From positions 1 to 18,883 of the forward strand of contig JAFDZJ010000188.1 of NCBI GenBank assembly GCA_018266965.1: 18,883 nt of DNA, in the 5' to 3' direction. Under the pieces are notes generated by a model. The model saw nothing but the letters and a program-made list of their open reading frames with translations. It ran no database searches and was not told the DNA's origin. The position numbers and the translations under genes were made by a program. This DNA is from Bacteroidota bacterium. GTDB taxonomy: Bacteria; Bacteroidota; Bacteroidia; Flavobacteriales; Weeksellaceae. Below, one piece after another: positions 5,248 through 13,420 of the stretch (its first letter is position 1; each line of letters opens with the position of its first letter).

Positions 5248-7026
5248 ATGAAAAAATATTTAGTTTCCACATTTGTATTAATCTTTTCTGTAGTAGTGTT
5301 GGCACAACCAGCTGGATATTACAATGGTACAGCTGGACTTACTGGTGCAGCGTTGAAAACCAAATTGAGCCAAATAATCACCAATGGGCATTTGGATAAA
5401 GGTTACAGCGGTTTGTGGACTGCCTACCAAACAACAGATAGAGATTATTACTATGAAAACGACGGAACGGTGTTGGATATATATTCTGAAAATCCAACTG
5501 GACCAGACCTATATAATTTTATAATTATTACTAATCAATGTAGTGGTGGAAGTGGTGGCGAAGGTTTTTGCTATAATAGAGAACATATTGTACCCCAAAG
5601 TTTATTTTCATCTCAAACCCCTATGTATAGCGATGTTAATTTTATTCGTGCAACTGATAGCAAAGTAAACGGAATGAGAGGAAATAATCCTTTTGGTAAA
5701 GTTGGTTCTGCGTCTTTTACCTCCATGAATGGTTCCAAATTGGGTACAAGTATTTCGCCTGGGTTTTCAGGGACAGTTTTCGAACCTATTGATGAGTTCA
5801 AAGGAGATGTGGCAAGAATGATTTTTTATTTCGTAACTCGATATGAAAATCAACTTTCTGGATTTTCCTCTGGAAATATGCTAGGAAATTCTCCCTTTCC
5901 GGGATTACAAACTTGGGAACTCAACCAATTGTTGATTTGGAGCAACCAAGATCCTGTTTCTCCGGCAGAAATAGGCAGAAATAACGCTACTTTTGCGTGG
6001 CAAGGAAATAGAAATCCTTTTATAGATAATCCACAATGGGCAAATGATATTTGGGGAACCGTAGATAATATACCTCCAACTGCAGCAACCAATCTTACCA
6101 CTTCTGGTGCAACAACTAACTCTATTGCATTGTCTTGGACTGCTGCCACGGATAATATTGGCGTGGTAGGTTATGATATCTATGTTAATGGTGTCTATTA
6201 CTCCACAGTAACAGGTACATCGGCAACGGTTAATGGTCTTAATCCATCTACAAATTATAATTTTTTCGTAATTGCTAAAGATGGAGCAGGTAATCAATCT
6301 CCGCAAAGTAATGTTGCTACGGGTACTACATTGGCAGGAAGTGGAGGTGGAAGTACTACAATTTGTGGTACTGAAACATTTGAAAATATCCCTACAACCA
6401 ATACTTCTGGTTACGAAACTAGAACTTGGACTAATAATTCCATAACTTGGACATCAACTGACTCCAGGACTGATCAAACAATTACCAATGGAAAAGCCAT
6501 CTGTGTAAGAAATGGAAATTTATTATCCTCTTCTATATCTGGTGGGATAAGTTCAATAACCATGACTACACAACTGAAATTTGGAGGAAGTGCCGGAAAT
6601 CTAAATATAGAAATAAATGGTGTGAATGTAGGAACAATTGCTTATAGTGCTACTACTGGAACTTTTAGCATTAATAATATCAATATTAGTGGAAATTTCA
6701 CTATAAAAATTATACAACCTACCACAGGAAATAGAGTGGCGATAGATGACCTTAGTTGGACTTGTTACAGTTTGAGTGTTGATGAAACAAAAGCCAAAGA
6801 TCGATTGGTGTTCTATCCAAATCCTACCCATGACAATTTTGTTTTTGTTAAAGGAAATCAACTTGAAAAAATTGAAACTTTATCAATATTTACGATGGAT
6901 GGCAGATTGATAAAAAATATTTATAATCCATTCAAAAATACCAATCAATTGATGTTGCCAAAATTACCAAAAGGAAAATATCTGTTGAAAACCAAAGATA
7001 TTAGTCAGACACTTTTGGTAGAATAA
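5248..7026 (+). CDS. Secreted endonuclease I-family nuclease with FN3 domain and T9SS sorting domain
   Basis: The 592-residue product is modular. Residues 1-19 are a signal peptide (KK, hydrophobic core, cleavage near LAQ-P). Residues about 25-270 are an EndA/NucM-type nuclease: YNREHIVPQS (109-118, His113 the general base of the His-Me finger), YSDVNFIRATDSKVNGMRGNNPFG (127-150) with the Asn/Arg-Gly-Asn features, and EFKGDVARMIFY (183-194). Residues 276-362 form one fibronectin type III domain (PPTAATNL ... SWTAATDNIG ... LNPSTNYNFFVIAKDGAGN). After a Gly/Ser linker (363-369), 370-508 look like a beta-sandwich module. Residues 516-592 are a type A T9SS sorting domain (FYPNPTHDNF ... MDGRLIKN ... 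PKGKYLLK). The expected result is an exported, possibly surface-bound DNase/RNase for nutrient scavenging. It has its own promoter and terminator. Confidence 0.92.
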   Translation: MKKYLVSTFVLIFSVVVLAQPAGYYNGTAGLTGAALKTKLSQIITNGHLDKGYSGLWTAYQTTDRDYYYENDGTVLDIYSENPTGPDLYNFIIITNQCSGGSGGEGFCYNREHIVPQSLFSSQTPMYSDVNFIRATDSKVNGMRGNNPFGKVGSASFTSMNGSKLGTSISPGFSGTVFEPIDEFKGDVARMIFYFVTRYENQLSGFSSGNMLGNSPFPGLQTWELNQLLIWSNQDPVSPAEIGRNNATFAWQGNRNPFIDNPQWANDIWGTVDNIPPTAATNLTTSGATTNSIALSWTAATDNIGVVGYDIYVNGVYYSTVTGTSATVNGLNPSTNYNFFVIAKDGAGNQSPQSNVATGTTLAGSGGGSTTICGTETFENIPTTNTSGYETRTWTNNSITWTSTDSRTDQTITNGKAICVRNGNLLSSSISGGISSITMTTQLKFGGSAGNLNIEINGVNVGTIAYSATTGTFSINNINISGNFTIKIIQPTTGNRVAIDDLSWTCYSLSVDETKAKDRLVFYPNPTHDNFVFVKGNQLEKIETLSIFTMDGRLIKNIYNPFKNTNQLMLPKLPKGKYLLKTKDISQTLLVE

Positions 7027-7043
7027 TAAAAATCATATAAAAT

Positions 7044-7070
7044 AAAGACCGAATTTCCTTCGGTCTTTTT
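7044..7070 (+). terminator. Terminator of the secreted endonuclease gene
   Basis: A perfect 10-bp stem AAAGACCGAA (7044-7053) / TTCGGTCTTT (7059-7068) with a 5-nt loop, running into T at 7066-7070. Its last base is the first base of the aroE -7 box. Confidence 0.88.
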
Positions 7071-7077
7071 ACTTTTG
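7070..7077 (+). promoter_or_regulatory. aroE -7 box overlapping the upstream terminator
   Basis: TACTTTTG fits TANNTTTG and is 4 nt before the aroE ATG, predicting a leaderless transcript. Any -33 element would lie in the terminator hairpin; no TTG is visible there, so the promoter is either -7 dependent or aroE depends on read-through. Confidence 0.5.
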
Positions 7078-7081
7078 TACT

Positions 7082-7819
7082 ATGAAAATACAAAAGAAGC
7101 TAGGACTAATTGGGAAAGACATTTCGTATTCTTTTTCCAAAAAATATTTCGAAGACAAATTCAAAAAACTAATGAAGGATAATTACTCCTATTCCGTTTT
7201 TGATATTTCGGAAATAGCAAAAATCCACGATATTTTTTTGTTAAATGATTTGAAGGGTCTGAATGTTACTATCCCTTACAAAGAAGCAATCATTCCTTAC
7301 TTGGATAGGTTAAGCGAAGAAGCCAGAAATATAGGTGCGGTAAATACAATAAAGATTATCAATGGAGAAAAAATAGGCTACAATACAGATGCTTTTGGCT
7401 TTGAAAAATGTCTGAAAATATTTCTACAACCCCATCATCAATCGGCAATTATCTTGGGAGATGGAGGTGCTGCAAAGGCAGTACAATATGTTTTCAAACA
7501 AAATAATATCCCTTTTCTTATTGCTTCCAGAAAAACTGGTTTGCCTCTTGAAGAACTAACAAAAGAAATTGTTTCTCAAAATAAAATTATTGTACAATGT
7601 ACACCAGTTGGTACTTTTCCAAATATAGACCAATGTATAGATTTCCCTTTTGATGGGCTGTGCAATCAACATCTTTTGATTGATTTAATCTACAATCCAT
7701 CAATGACAAAGTTTCTAAAAGCTGGTCAAGAAAAAGGTGCAAAAACCATCAATGGACTCTTGATGTTGGAACAACAAGCCGAAAAAGCATGGGAAATTTG
7801 GGAGAATGACGAAAATTAA
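7082..7819 (+). CDS. aroE: Shikimate dehydrogenase (NADP+)
   Basis: The 245-residue protein carries the AroE motifs: SYSFS near the N terminus (Ser17 and Ser19 for shikimate binding), LNVTIPYKEA (60-69) with catalytic Lys67, GAVNTI (85-90, Asn88), GYNTDAFGF (99-107) with catalytic Asp103, the nucleotide loop ILGDGGAAKA (124-133) and the C-terminal NGLLMLEQQAEKAW with Gln231. It reduces 3-dehydroshikimate to shikimate in the aromatic amino-acid pathway. The loop reads GDGGAAKA in place of the commoner GAGGAARA, a conservative change. Length is at the short end of the family, as in other Bacteroidetes. aroK, another pathway gene, lies about 6 kb away in a different unit. The gap to the DUF349 gene is 79 nt and has no obvious terminator. 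Confidence 0.95.
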   Translation: MKIQKKLGLIGKDISYSFSKKYFEDKFKKLMKDNYSYSVFDISEIAKIHDIFLLNDLKGLNVTIPYKEAIIPYLDRLSEEARNIGAVNTIKIINGEKIGYNTDAFGFEKCLKIFLQPHHQSAIILGDGGAAKAVQYVFKQNNIPFLIASRKTGLPLEELTKEIVSQNKIIVQCTPVGTFPNIDQCIDFPFDGLCNQHLLIDLIYNPSMTKFLKAGQEKGAKTINGLLMLEQQAEKAWEIWENDEN

Positions 7820-7898
7820 TTTACTAAAACCTTACTTTTAATTTATTTTTATTAAATTTACTGATTGTAAAGCCCTTTCACTAAAAAAAAGACTAGAT

Positions 7899-9704
7899 AT
7901 GATTACGGAAAACAATTTTTCTGAAAACGAAGAAAAGAAAATTCAAGCAACAGAAACCGTGGAAAACGAAATTCAAGCACCATTGTTAGATGATGAAAAT
8001 ACTACCGTGGAAGAATCCATCATAGAAGAAACCCATCATGAACTAGACAATAGGACTATTGCAGAATTGGTAAACGATATGGAAACTATTATCAATAAAC
8101 ATGATGCAGGTGTCGAATCGAAATCGTTCAATCATTTGAAAAACTTGGTTTCCCAAAAAATTCATGAAGAATATGAAGTGAAAAAACAGGCTTTTGAGCT
8201 GACTCATCCGGAAGAAGAACCTATTGCTTGGGAACACCCATTGCTCAGTAAGTTTAACGGGATAGTTTCTATTTTTAAAGAAAAACATCAAGATTTTGTA
8301 AAACACCAGGATGAAATTCAACATAAAAATAAAGAAATAAGAGAGGGGATTATTGAAAAATTAAAAAAACTAAACTCCAACTCGGAACCAGGAACTAATC
8401 TTTTTAAATCCATAAGAGAAATAAAATTAGCTTGGGCAGAAGCAGGACAAGTTGCAAAAGCAGATTTTAACATCATCAACAAAAATTACTTCCACCATTT
8501 GAACCAATTTTATCAAATGTTGGATATGCACAAGGAATATTTGGAACAAGAATATGCCCATAATTTAGAAAAAAGGCAACATATCATAGAAAGAGCGAAA
8601 GAACTAGAAAATGAAAATTCTGTACAGAAAGCTCTAAATGAATTGCAATACCTACACAAGCTTTGGAAAGAGGAAGCAGAACCGGTAGCGGAAGAATTTC
8701 GTGAAAGTTCTTGGGAAGAATTCAAAACAATTTCCAATAAAATACATGATAGAAAAGCCGAACTTTCTGCACAGATAGAAGCGGAACAAATGGCACATCT
8801 GGAAAAGAAAAACGACATAATTGCAGAAATAAAATCGATACTTTCTCAACAAGAAAAGGGGCATCAATATTGGCAAAATGCAATTAAAAAAATTGAAAAC
8901 CTGAGAGCTGATTTCTTGAAAACAGGTAATGTACCCAAAAAATTGTCTAATGATAATTGGAACCAATTCAAAGCTGTTTTAAAAGATTTTAACCATTCTA
9001 AAAATGATTTTTATAAATCTCTGAAAAATTCCCAACAAAAAAATTTGGAAGACAAATTGAATTTAATAAAAATTGCCCAAGACAATATGACTTCCGAAGA
9101 TTGGGAAATGGCTCTTCCGCTATACAAAAAACTTCAAGAAGATTGGAAAAAAATAGGTCATGTCCCAAGAAGTATGACCGACAAAACTTGGGCTGATTTC
9201 CGTGAAGCTTGTAATGTGTTTTTTAATAATTATAGAGACAAAAAGAAAGCAACCGGTGAAAATTGGAAAGAAAATTTCAAAATCAAAGCTCAATTGCTGG
9301 AGAAATTGAAAACCATAACCGACCAAGAAGGTAGTGTGGCAGAAATAGAATCCATAAAATCCGAATGGGACGCTGCTGGAAAAGTACCTAGGGACAAAAT
9401 GCACATCAATTCAGAATTTAATAAAGTGTTGAGAGAGAAATTGAAACTTAACAAAGTTAATGATTACGAATTGAAAGAAGAAGGACTTTCGGAAAGCCAA
9501 TTGACAGACAAAGCTAGAAAACTGAAAAACCAAATTGGGGATCTAGAGTCAGAAATCGCTACTTTGGAAAATAATCTAGGATTTTTTAGCAATCCTAGTC
9601 GAGAAAATCCTTTGTTAGTGGATACTTACAAAAAAATTGATGACAAAAAATCAACATTGGAAAGTATGAAGGCTAGCCTACACCAAATCATTGCTGGCGA
9701 ATAA
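7899..9704 (+). CDS. DUF349 repeat protein with five tandem units
   Basis: The 601-residue, charged, helical protein starts with an acidic low-complexity stretch (about 1-50). From about 148 to 520 it has five DUF349 repeats, each a helix pair with a W/F-x-x-x-G-x-V-P/A turn: AWAEAGQVAKADF (178-190), LWKEEAEPVAEEF (255-267), DFLKTGNVPKKLS (338-350), DWKKIGHVPRSMT (415-427) and EWDAAGKVPRDKM (489-501). A C-terminal coiled coil follows (about 530-600, with IGDLESEIATLENNLGFFSNPS). There is no signal peptide or membrane helix, so it is cytoplasmic. DUF349 is common in Bacteroidetes and no biochemical function is assigned; a scaffold or RNA/protein-binding role is plausible but unproven. It may be co-transcribed with aroE. 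A strong terminator follows. Confidence 0.88.
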   Translation: MITENNFSENEEKKIQATETVENEIQAPLLDDENTTVEESIIEETHHELDNRTIAELVNDMETIINKHDAGVESKSFNHLKNLVSQKIHEEYEVKKQAFELTHPEEEPIAWEHPLLSKFNGIVSIFKEKHQDFVKHQDEIQHKNKEIREGIIEKLKKLNSNSEPGTNLFKSIREIKLAWAEAGQVAKADFNIINKNYFHHLNQFYQMLDMHKEYLEQEYAHNLEKRQHIIERAKELENENSVQKALNELQYLHKLWKEEAEPVAEEFRESSWEEFKTISNKIHDRKAELSAQIEAEQMAHLEKKNDIIAEIKSILSQQEKGHQYWQNAIKKIENLRADFLKTGNVPKKLSNDNWNQFKAVLKDFNHSKNDFYKSLKNSQQKNLEDKLNLIKIAQDNMTSEDWEMALPLYKKLQEDWKKIGHVPRSMTDKTWADFREACNVFFNNYRDKKKATGENWKENFKIKAQLLEKLKTITDQEGSVAEIESIKSEWDAAGKVPRDKMHINSEFNKVLREKLKLNKVNDYELKEEGLSESQLTDKARKLKNQIGDLESEIATLENNLGFFSNPSRENPLLVDTYKKIDDKKSTLESMKASLHQIIAGE

Positions 9705-9725
9705 AATTTCTAATTAAATACTAAC

Positions 9726-9757
9726 AGCGAAGTCAATTTTTTGGACTTCGCTTTTTT
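9726..9757 (+). terminator. Terminator of the aroE-DUF349 unit
   Basis: A perfect 9-bp stem AGCGAAGTC (9726-9734) / GACTTCGCT (9744-9752) with a T-rich 9-nt loop and T at 9752-9757. ribD starts 11 nt after the T tract, and I see no -7 box between them. Confidence 0.85.
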
Positions 9758-9768
9758 GTTTATTTATT

Positions 9769-10791
9769 ATGGATTACCAATTTTATATGAAAAGGTGCAT
9801 ACAACTTGCACAAAAAGCTTTAGGAGAAACCTATCCCAACCCTTTGGTAGGAAGTGTTATAGTCCATAATGATAGGATTATTGGCGAAGGTTATCATAAA
9901 AAAGCAGGAGAAGCTCATGCTGAAATTAATGCTATAAATTCTGTACAAAACAAGGAATTGCTAAAAGAAGCTACCATTTTTGTTTCTTTGGAACCGTGTG
10001 CTCATCATGGTAAAACCCCTCCTTGTGCCAACGCAATTTTGAACTATGGAATACCAATTGTGGTAATTGGAGCAATGGATCCACACGAAAAAGTAAATGG
10101 AAAGGGAAAAGAAATTTTAGAAAACGCTGGTGTTACTGTGCATACTGGTATTTTGGAAAAAGAATGTAGAGAACTCAATAAAATATTTTTCACCTATCAA
10201 CAAAAACAAAGACCTTATATTACCCTAAAATGGGCAGAATCTTCTGATGGTTTCCTGGATAAAGATTTCTCACCAATCAAAATTAGTAATAGCCTTACTA
10301 GCCAATTGGTACACCAAATTCGGAGTGAACAACAAGGAATAATGGTTGGTACCAACACTGTTTTGCATGATAATCCTTCTCTCACAACAAGGTTGTTGTG
10401 TGGAAATAATCCAGTAAGGATAATAATCGATTGGGATTTGAAAATTCCTGCTGATTATACTATTTTTAATGATGAAGCTCCAACAATAATTTTCAATACA
10501 ATAAAAGAAGAACAAAACTATAATATCCATTGGTGCAAAATAGAAAAAGAAAATGCTATTGAAAACATGATGAATAGGCTCTTCCATTTACAAATTCAGT
10601 CGATATTGGTAGAAGGAGGAGCTTTCACGCTTCAAGAGTTTATAAGGAATGATATTTGGGACGAAATCATCATCATCAAAAATCATGATTTGAAATTGTA
10701 CAATGGAACCAAAGCTCCAAAATTAAATATTAAACCAAACAAAACAAGAAATATCAGGACAGATTTGGTGGAGTTTTATCAGCAATCTTAG
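9769..10791 (+). CDS. ribD: Bifunctional riboflavin biosynthesis deaminase/reductase
   Basis: The 340-residue protein has an N-terminal cytidine-deaminase-like domain (1 to about 145) with zinc and catalytic motif HAEINAI (50-56: His50, Glu52) and PCAHHGKTPPC (76-86: Cys77, Cys86), plus YPNPLVGSV (22-30). The C-terminal reductase (about 148-340) shows RPYITLKWAESSDG, IMVGTNTVLHDNPSLTTR (191-208) and VEGGAFTLQEF (281-291). It deaminates the pyrimidine product of GTP cyclohydrolase II, then reduces the ribosyl chain using NADPH. Both domains look intact. It is only 64 nt after the DUF349 stop but behind a strong terminator. It converges on guaB. Confidence 0.94.
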   Translation: MDYQFYMKRCIQLAQKALGETYPNPLVGSVIVHNDRIIGEGYHKKAGEAHAEINAINSVQNKELLKEATIFVSLEPCAHHGKTPPCANAILNYGIPIVVIGAMDPHEKVNGKGKEILENAGVTVHTGILEKECRELNKIFFTYQQKQRPYITLKWAESSDGFLDKDFSPIKISNSLTSQLVHQIRSEQQGIMVGTNTVLHDNPSLTTRLLCGNNPVRIIIDWDLKIPADYTIFNDEAPTIIFNTIKEEQNYNIHWCKIEKENAIENMMNRLFHLQIQSILVEGGAFTLQEFIRNDIWDEIIIIKNHDLKLYNGTKAPKLNIKPNKTRNIRTDLVEFYQQS

Positions 10792-10808
10792 TGCTTTTCT
10801 GAAATAAA

Positions 10809-10847
10809 AAAAATCCTTGTTGAAGTATTTATCAAACAAGGATTTTT
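10809..10847. terminator. Bidirectional terminator between ribD and guaB
   Basis: A 13-bp stem (10809-10821 with 10835-10847; core TCCTTGTT / AACAAGGA) with a 13-nt loop. The A-rich left arm and T-rich right arm supply a U tract on either strand, suited to the two convergent genes. Confidence 0.85.
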
Positions 10848-10865
10848 AATATTGTGAATTATTAT

Positions 10866-12326
10866 TTATAAAGAATAATTAGGAGCTTCTTGTGTGATAA
10901 TAACATCATGAGGATGAGATTCTTTCAGTCCATTTCCGGTAATTTTTACCATTTTACTGTCATTTTGTAAAGCTATTATATCTTTTGTTCCGCAATAGCC
11001 CATTCCAGCTCTGATTCCACCTGTTAATTGAAAAATTACATCTTCCAATCTGCCTTTGTGAGGTACTCTTCCTTCGATACCTTCTGGTACGAATTTTTTG
11101 GCTTCGGATTGAAAATATCTTTCTTTTCCTCCTCTTTTCATAGCAGCCAAACTACCCATTCCTTGGTAGGATTTGAATTTTCTTCCTTGGAAAATTATTT
11201 CTTCTCCTGGAGCTTCATCTGTTCCTGCCAATAAAGAACCTAGCATTACAGCACCGGCACCACTAGCCAAAGCTTTCACAATGTCACCGGAAAGTTTTAT
11301 TCCACCATCGCCAATTACTGTAACATTTTTTGTTTTGGCATATTCATAAACATTATAGATTGCAGAAAGTTGTGGTACTCCTACTCCTGCAACAACTCTG
11401 GTAGTACATATAGAACCAGGGCCAACACCTACTTTCAAAACATTGGCACCTGCTTTTATAAGGTCTTTTGCAGCTTCGGCTGTTACAATATTACCACCAA
11501 CAATATCCAAAGTAGGGAAAGCATTTCTTATTTCAGAAATTTTATCCAAAACACCTTTGGAGTGTCCATGAGCCGAATCTATTGCAACAATATCCACTCC
11601 TGCTTCTACTAGTGCTTTTACTCTATCCATAGTATCCACGCCTACACCAACTCCAGCACCAACAATCAACCTGCCATTTTGGTCTTTATTAGCAAAAGGA
11701 TATTCCAGTTGATTGTCAATATCTTTAATGGTAATAAGACCTATCAACTTGTTTTCGGAATCCACGATTGGTAATTTTTCTACTCTGTTTTCCAAGAGTA
11801 TTTTTTTTGCCTCGTCCAGATTGGTGTTTTTCCCGGAAGTGATGAGGTTGTCTTTCGTCATCAACGACTCCACCTTTGCCGAAAGGTTTTCTTGATATTT
11901 CACATCTCTATTCGTGATGATGCCAATAAGCTTATTTTGAGAGTCCACAACAGGTAATCCGGAAATTTTGTATTGGGACATCAAATCTTTTGCTTCCCCC
12001 AAAGTATGGTCTTTGGATAGGGTAACAGGATCGGAAATCATACCGTTTTCTGATCTTTTTACCCTATTGACTTGGGCGGATTGCTCCTCTATCGTCATGT
12101 TTTTATGGATAAAACCCAAACCACCAACTCTTGCCAAAGCAATAGCCATATCGGCTTCTGTAACTGTATCCATAGCAGCGGAAACAATAGGTACATTGAG
12201 GGTTATTTTGTCTGTAAGTCTGGATTTTAAAGAAACCTGATTTGGTAAAACTTCAGAATAGGAAGGGATTAAAAGTACATCATCAAAAGTGATGGCACTT
12301 TCTACAATTTTGTTATGGATAGACAT
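10866..12326 (-). CDS. guaB: Inosine-5'-monophosphate dehydrogenase
   Basis: The 486-residue protein is full-length bacterial IMPDH. Motifs: FDDVLLIPSYSEVLP (14-28), PIVSAAMDTVTE (46-57), two CBS domains inserted at about 96-204 (ISGLPVVDSQNKLIGIITNRD and EKLPIVDSENKLIGLITIKD), VDIVAIDSAHGHS (244-256), the catalytic loop GPGSICTTR (302-310) with Cys307, the phosphate site IGDGGIKLSGD (338-348), SYQGMGSLAAM (386-396) and the flap EGIEGRVPHKG (415-425) with Arg420. It oxidises IMP to XMP with NAD+, the committing step of guanine nucleotide synthesis. guaA is not in the window. Start ATG at 12326 gives the usual N terminus; the -7 box is 14 nt upstream. Confidence 0.97.
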   Translation of the reverse strand: MSIHNKIVESAITFDDVLLIPSYSEVLPNQVSLKSRLTDKITLNVPIVSAAMDTVTEADMAIALARVGGLGFIHKNMTIEEQSAQVNRVKRSENGMISDPVTLSKDHTLGEAKDLMSQYKISGLPVVDSQNKLIGIITNRDVKYQENLSAKVESLMTKDNLITSGKNTNLDEAKKILLENRVEKLPIVDSENKLIGLITIKDIDNQLEYPFANKDQNGRLIVGAGVGVGVDTMDRVKALVEAGVDIVAIDSAHGHSKGVLDKISEIRNAFPTLDIVGGNIVTAEAAKDLIKAGANVLKVGVGPGSICTTRVVAGVGVPQLSAIYNVYEYAKTKNVTVIGDGGIKLSGDIVKALASGAGAVMLGSLLAGTDEAPGEEIIFQGRKFKSYQGMGSLAAMKRGGKERYFQSEAKKFVPEGIEGRVPHKGRLEDVIFQLTGGIRAGMGYCGTKDIIALQNDSKMVKITGNGLKESHPHDVIITQEAPNYSL

Positions 12327-12340
12327 CTTTACTTTCTTTG

Positions 12341-12348
12341 CAAAATTA
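12341..12348 (-). promoter_or_regulatory. guaB -7 box
   Basis: TAATTTTG on the minus strand, 14 nt before the guaB ATG. No TTG is seen at about 20 nt upstream. Confidence 0.45.
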
Positions 12349-12567
12349 AATGATTATTATGAAAAATGAAAATTTTTAGAGGTTTTTTAACAAAAATTAA
12401 ATTTAAGAAAAAGATTAGCTAATATTAATTCCATACAAAATTATTTATTCCGACAAGCTTCATAGTAGGAAGAAAAAATATCTGTTAAATTTTTCACTTG
12501 CTAGTTACTTTGTATAATTTGAAAAGAAAACCTCCTCGCAATATTTTATCAGAGATTAGTGTTTGAT
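12349..12567. other. Intergenic region between guaB and the FKBP-like gene, nothing recognised
   Basis: The full gap from guaB to the next stop is 302 nt. Besides the guaB -7 box and the terminator at 12568-12603, it is AT-rich with no long open frame, no tRNA-like fold and no repeat that I could see. A regulatory RNA cannot be excluded by eye. Confidence 0.5.
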
Positions 12568-12603
12568 AAAAAAAATAGCCATTCCTTTTTTTAGAGATGG
12601 CTA
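12568..12603 (-). terminator. Terminator of the FKBP-like lipoprotein gene
   Basis: On the minus strand a 7-bp stem TAGCCAT / ATGGCTA (12576-12582 with 12597-12603) with a 14-nt loop is followed by eight T (complement of 12568-12575). It lies 25 nt after the gene's stop. Confidence 0.75.
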
Positions 12604-12628
12604 ATTGATATTTACTATTTTTTTCTCA

Positions 12629-13357
12629 CTATTCCTGATCTGGTGTTCTAGCGGTAGTTTTATAGACTTGGAAATTAAAAACAAAAGAACGGTTTCTCCA
12701 ACTTACATTCAGGTAAGGATAATGTTCGTTTCTTCCAAAAGCTGCTCTGGAAGGGACAATGATTACTCCTTGTAGATTATAATTGTCGGAATCAGGAATA
12801 TTGAAAGCTAAAAACTTTCTTATACCCTCTTGGAAACCTGCCATTTCATAATAAGATCTTGGTTTTCCGGAAGCTGCCATCACAGCGTTTTTCACATAAT
12901 AATATTGTGGGTCAACTTGTGGTACTCCTGTCCCTTGTATGGTATTGACAAAAGCATTTGGCGAAGAGTATTTTATAACACCATCTACAGACATTGCGAT
13001 ATATCCCAAACCTTTGTTCATGATTCTTATTACATCTGTATTTCCAATGACAGTTCCAGGATTGGGTTGTGCATTATTTCTCACGATATAGATTACTCCG
13101 GTTGCTGGGTTAGTCTGTGGATTCATGGCAGACAAAGGAGTGTTGTTGTCGTCCGAAGGATCATTTGGGTCAAATGCTTTTATATTTCCTTGTGAGTCCA
13201 GATAATTGTCTGTTAAGAATTTCTTTGCAGCTTCATCATCATAATAATTTTGTGTGGCAATATCTGCTGGCTCTTGGTAAGTAGCAACAGGGTCGTCTTT
13301 TCTACAAGAACTAAGTACTACCGAAAACATAAGGCTATATAGAAATATTTTCTTCAT
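12629..13357 (-). CDS. Lipoprotein with a divergent FKBP-type peptidyl-prolyl isomerase-like domain
   Basis: The 242-residue protein begins with a lipoprotein signal (MKKIFLYSLMFSVVLSSC, lipobox LSSC, Cys18). The mature end CRKDDP has the K-D-D pattern reminiscent of surface lipoprotein export signals known in Capnocytophaga, so it may be surface exposed. The C-terminal half resembles an FKBP domain: GVIKYSSPNAF (126-136), a GFQEGIRKF stretch (174-182) where FKBPs have GW.EGL, IVPSRAAFGRN (200-210) where they have IPS.LAYG, and a final strand SFVFNFQVYK (224-233). Several canonical aromatic active-site residues are not evident, so isomerase activity is doubtful. Such FKBP-like lipoproteins are common in Flavobacteriia. 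It is monocistronic, with a -7 box upstream and its own terminator. Confidence 0.75.
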   Translation of the reverse strand: MKKIFLYSLMFSVVLSSCRKDDPVATYQEPADIATQNYYDDEAAKKFLTDNYLDSQGNIKAFDPNDPSDDNNTPLSAMNPQTNPATGVIYIVRNNAQPNPGTVIGNTDVIRIMNKGLGYIAMSVDGVIKYSSPNAFVNTIQGTGVPQVDPQYYYVKNAVMAASGKPRSYYEMAGFQEGIRKFLAFNIPDSDNYNLQGVIIVPSRAAFGRNEHYPYLNVSWRNRSFVFNFQVYKTTARTPDQE

Positions 13358-13403
13358 TTTTGTAAATTGGTATTAATGAAATATTTTAATTAAAATTGTT
13401 TGG

Positions 13404-13411
13404 CAAAAATA
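13404..13411 (-). promoter_or_regulatory. -7 box for the FKBP-like lipoprotein gene
   Basis: TATTTTTG on the minus strand, 46 nt before the ATG at 13357 and only 9 nt from the ATG of the divergent S4-domain gene. No -33 TTG is evident. Confidence 0.4.
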
Positions 13412-13420
13412 TAAAAAATA

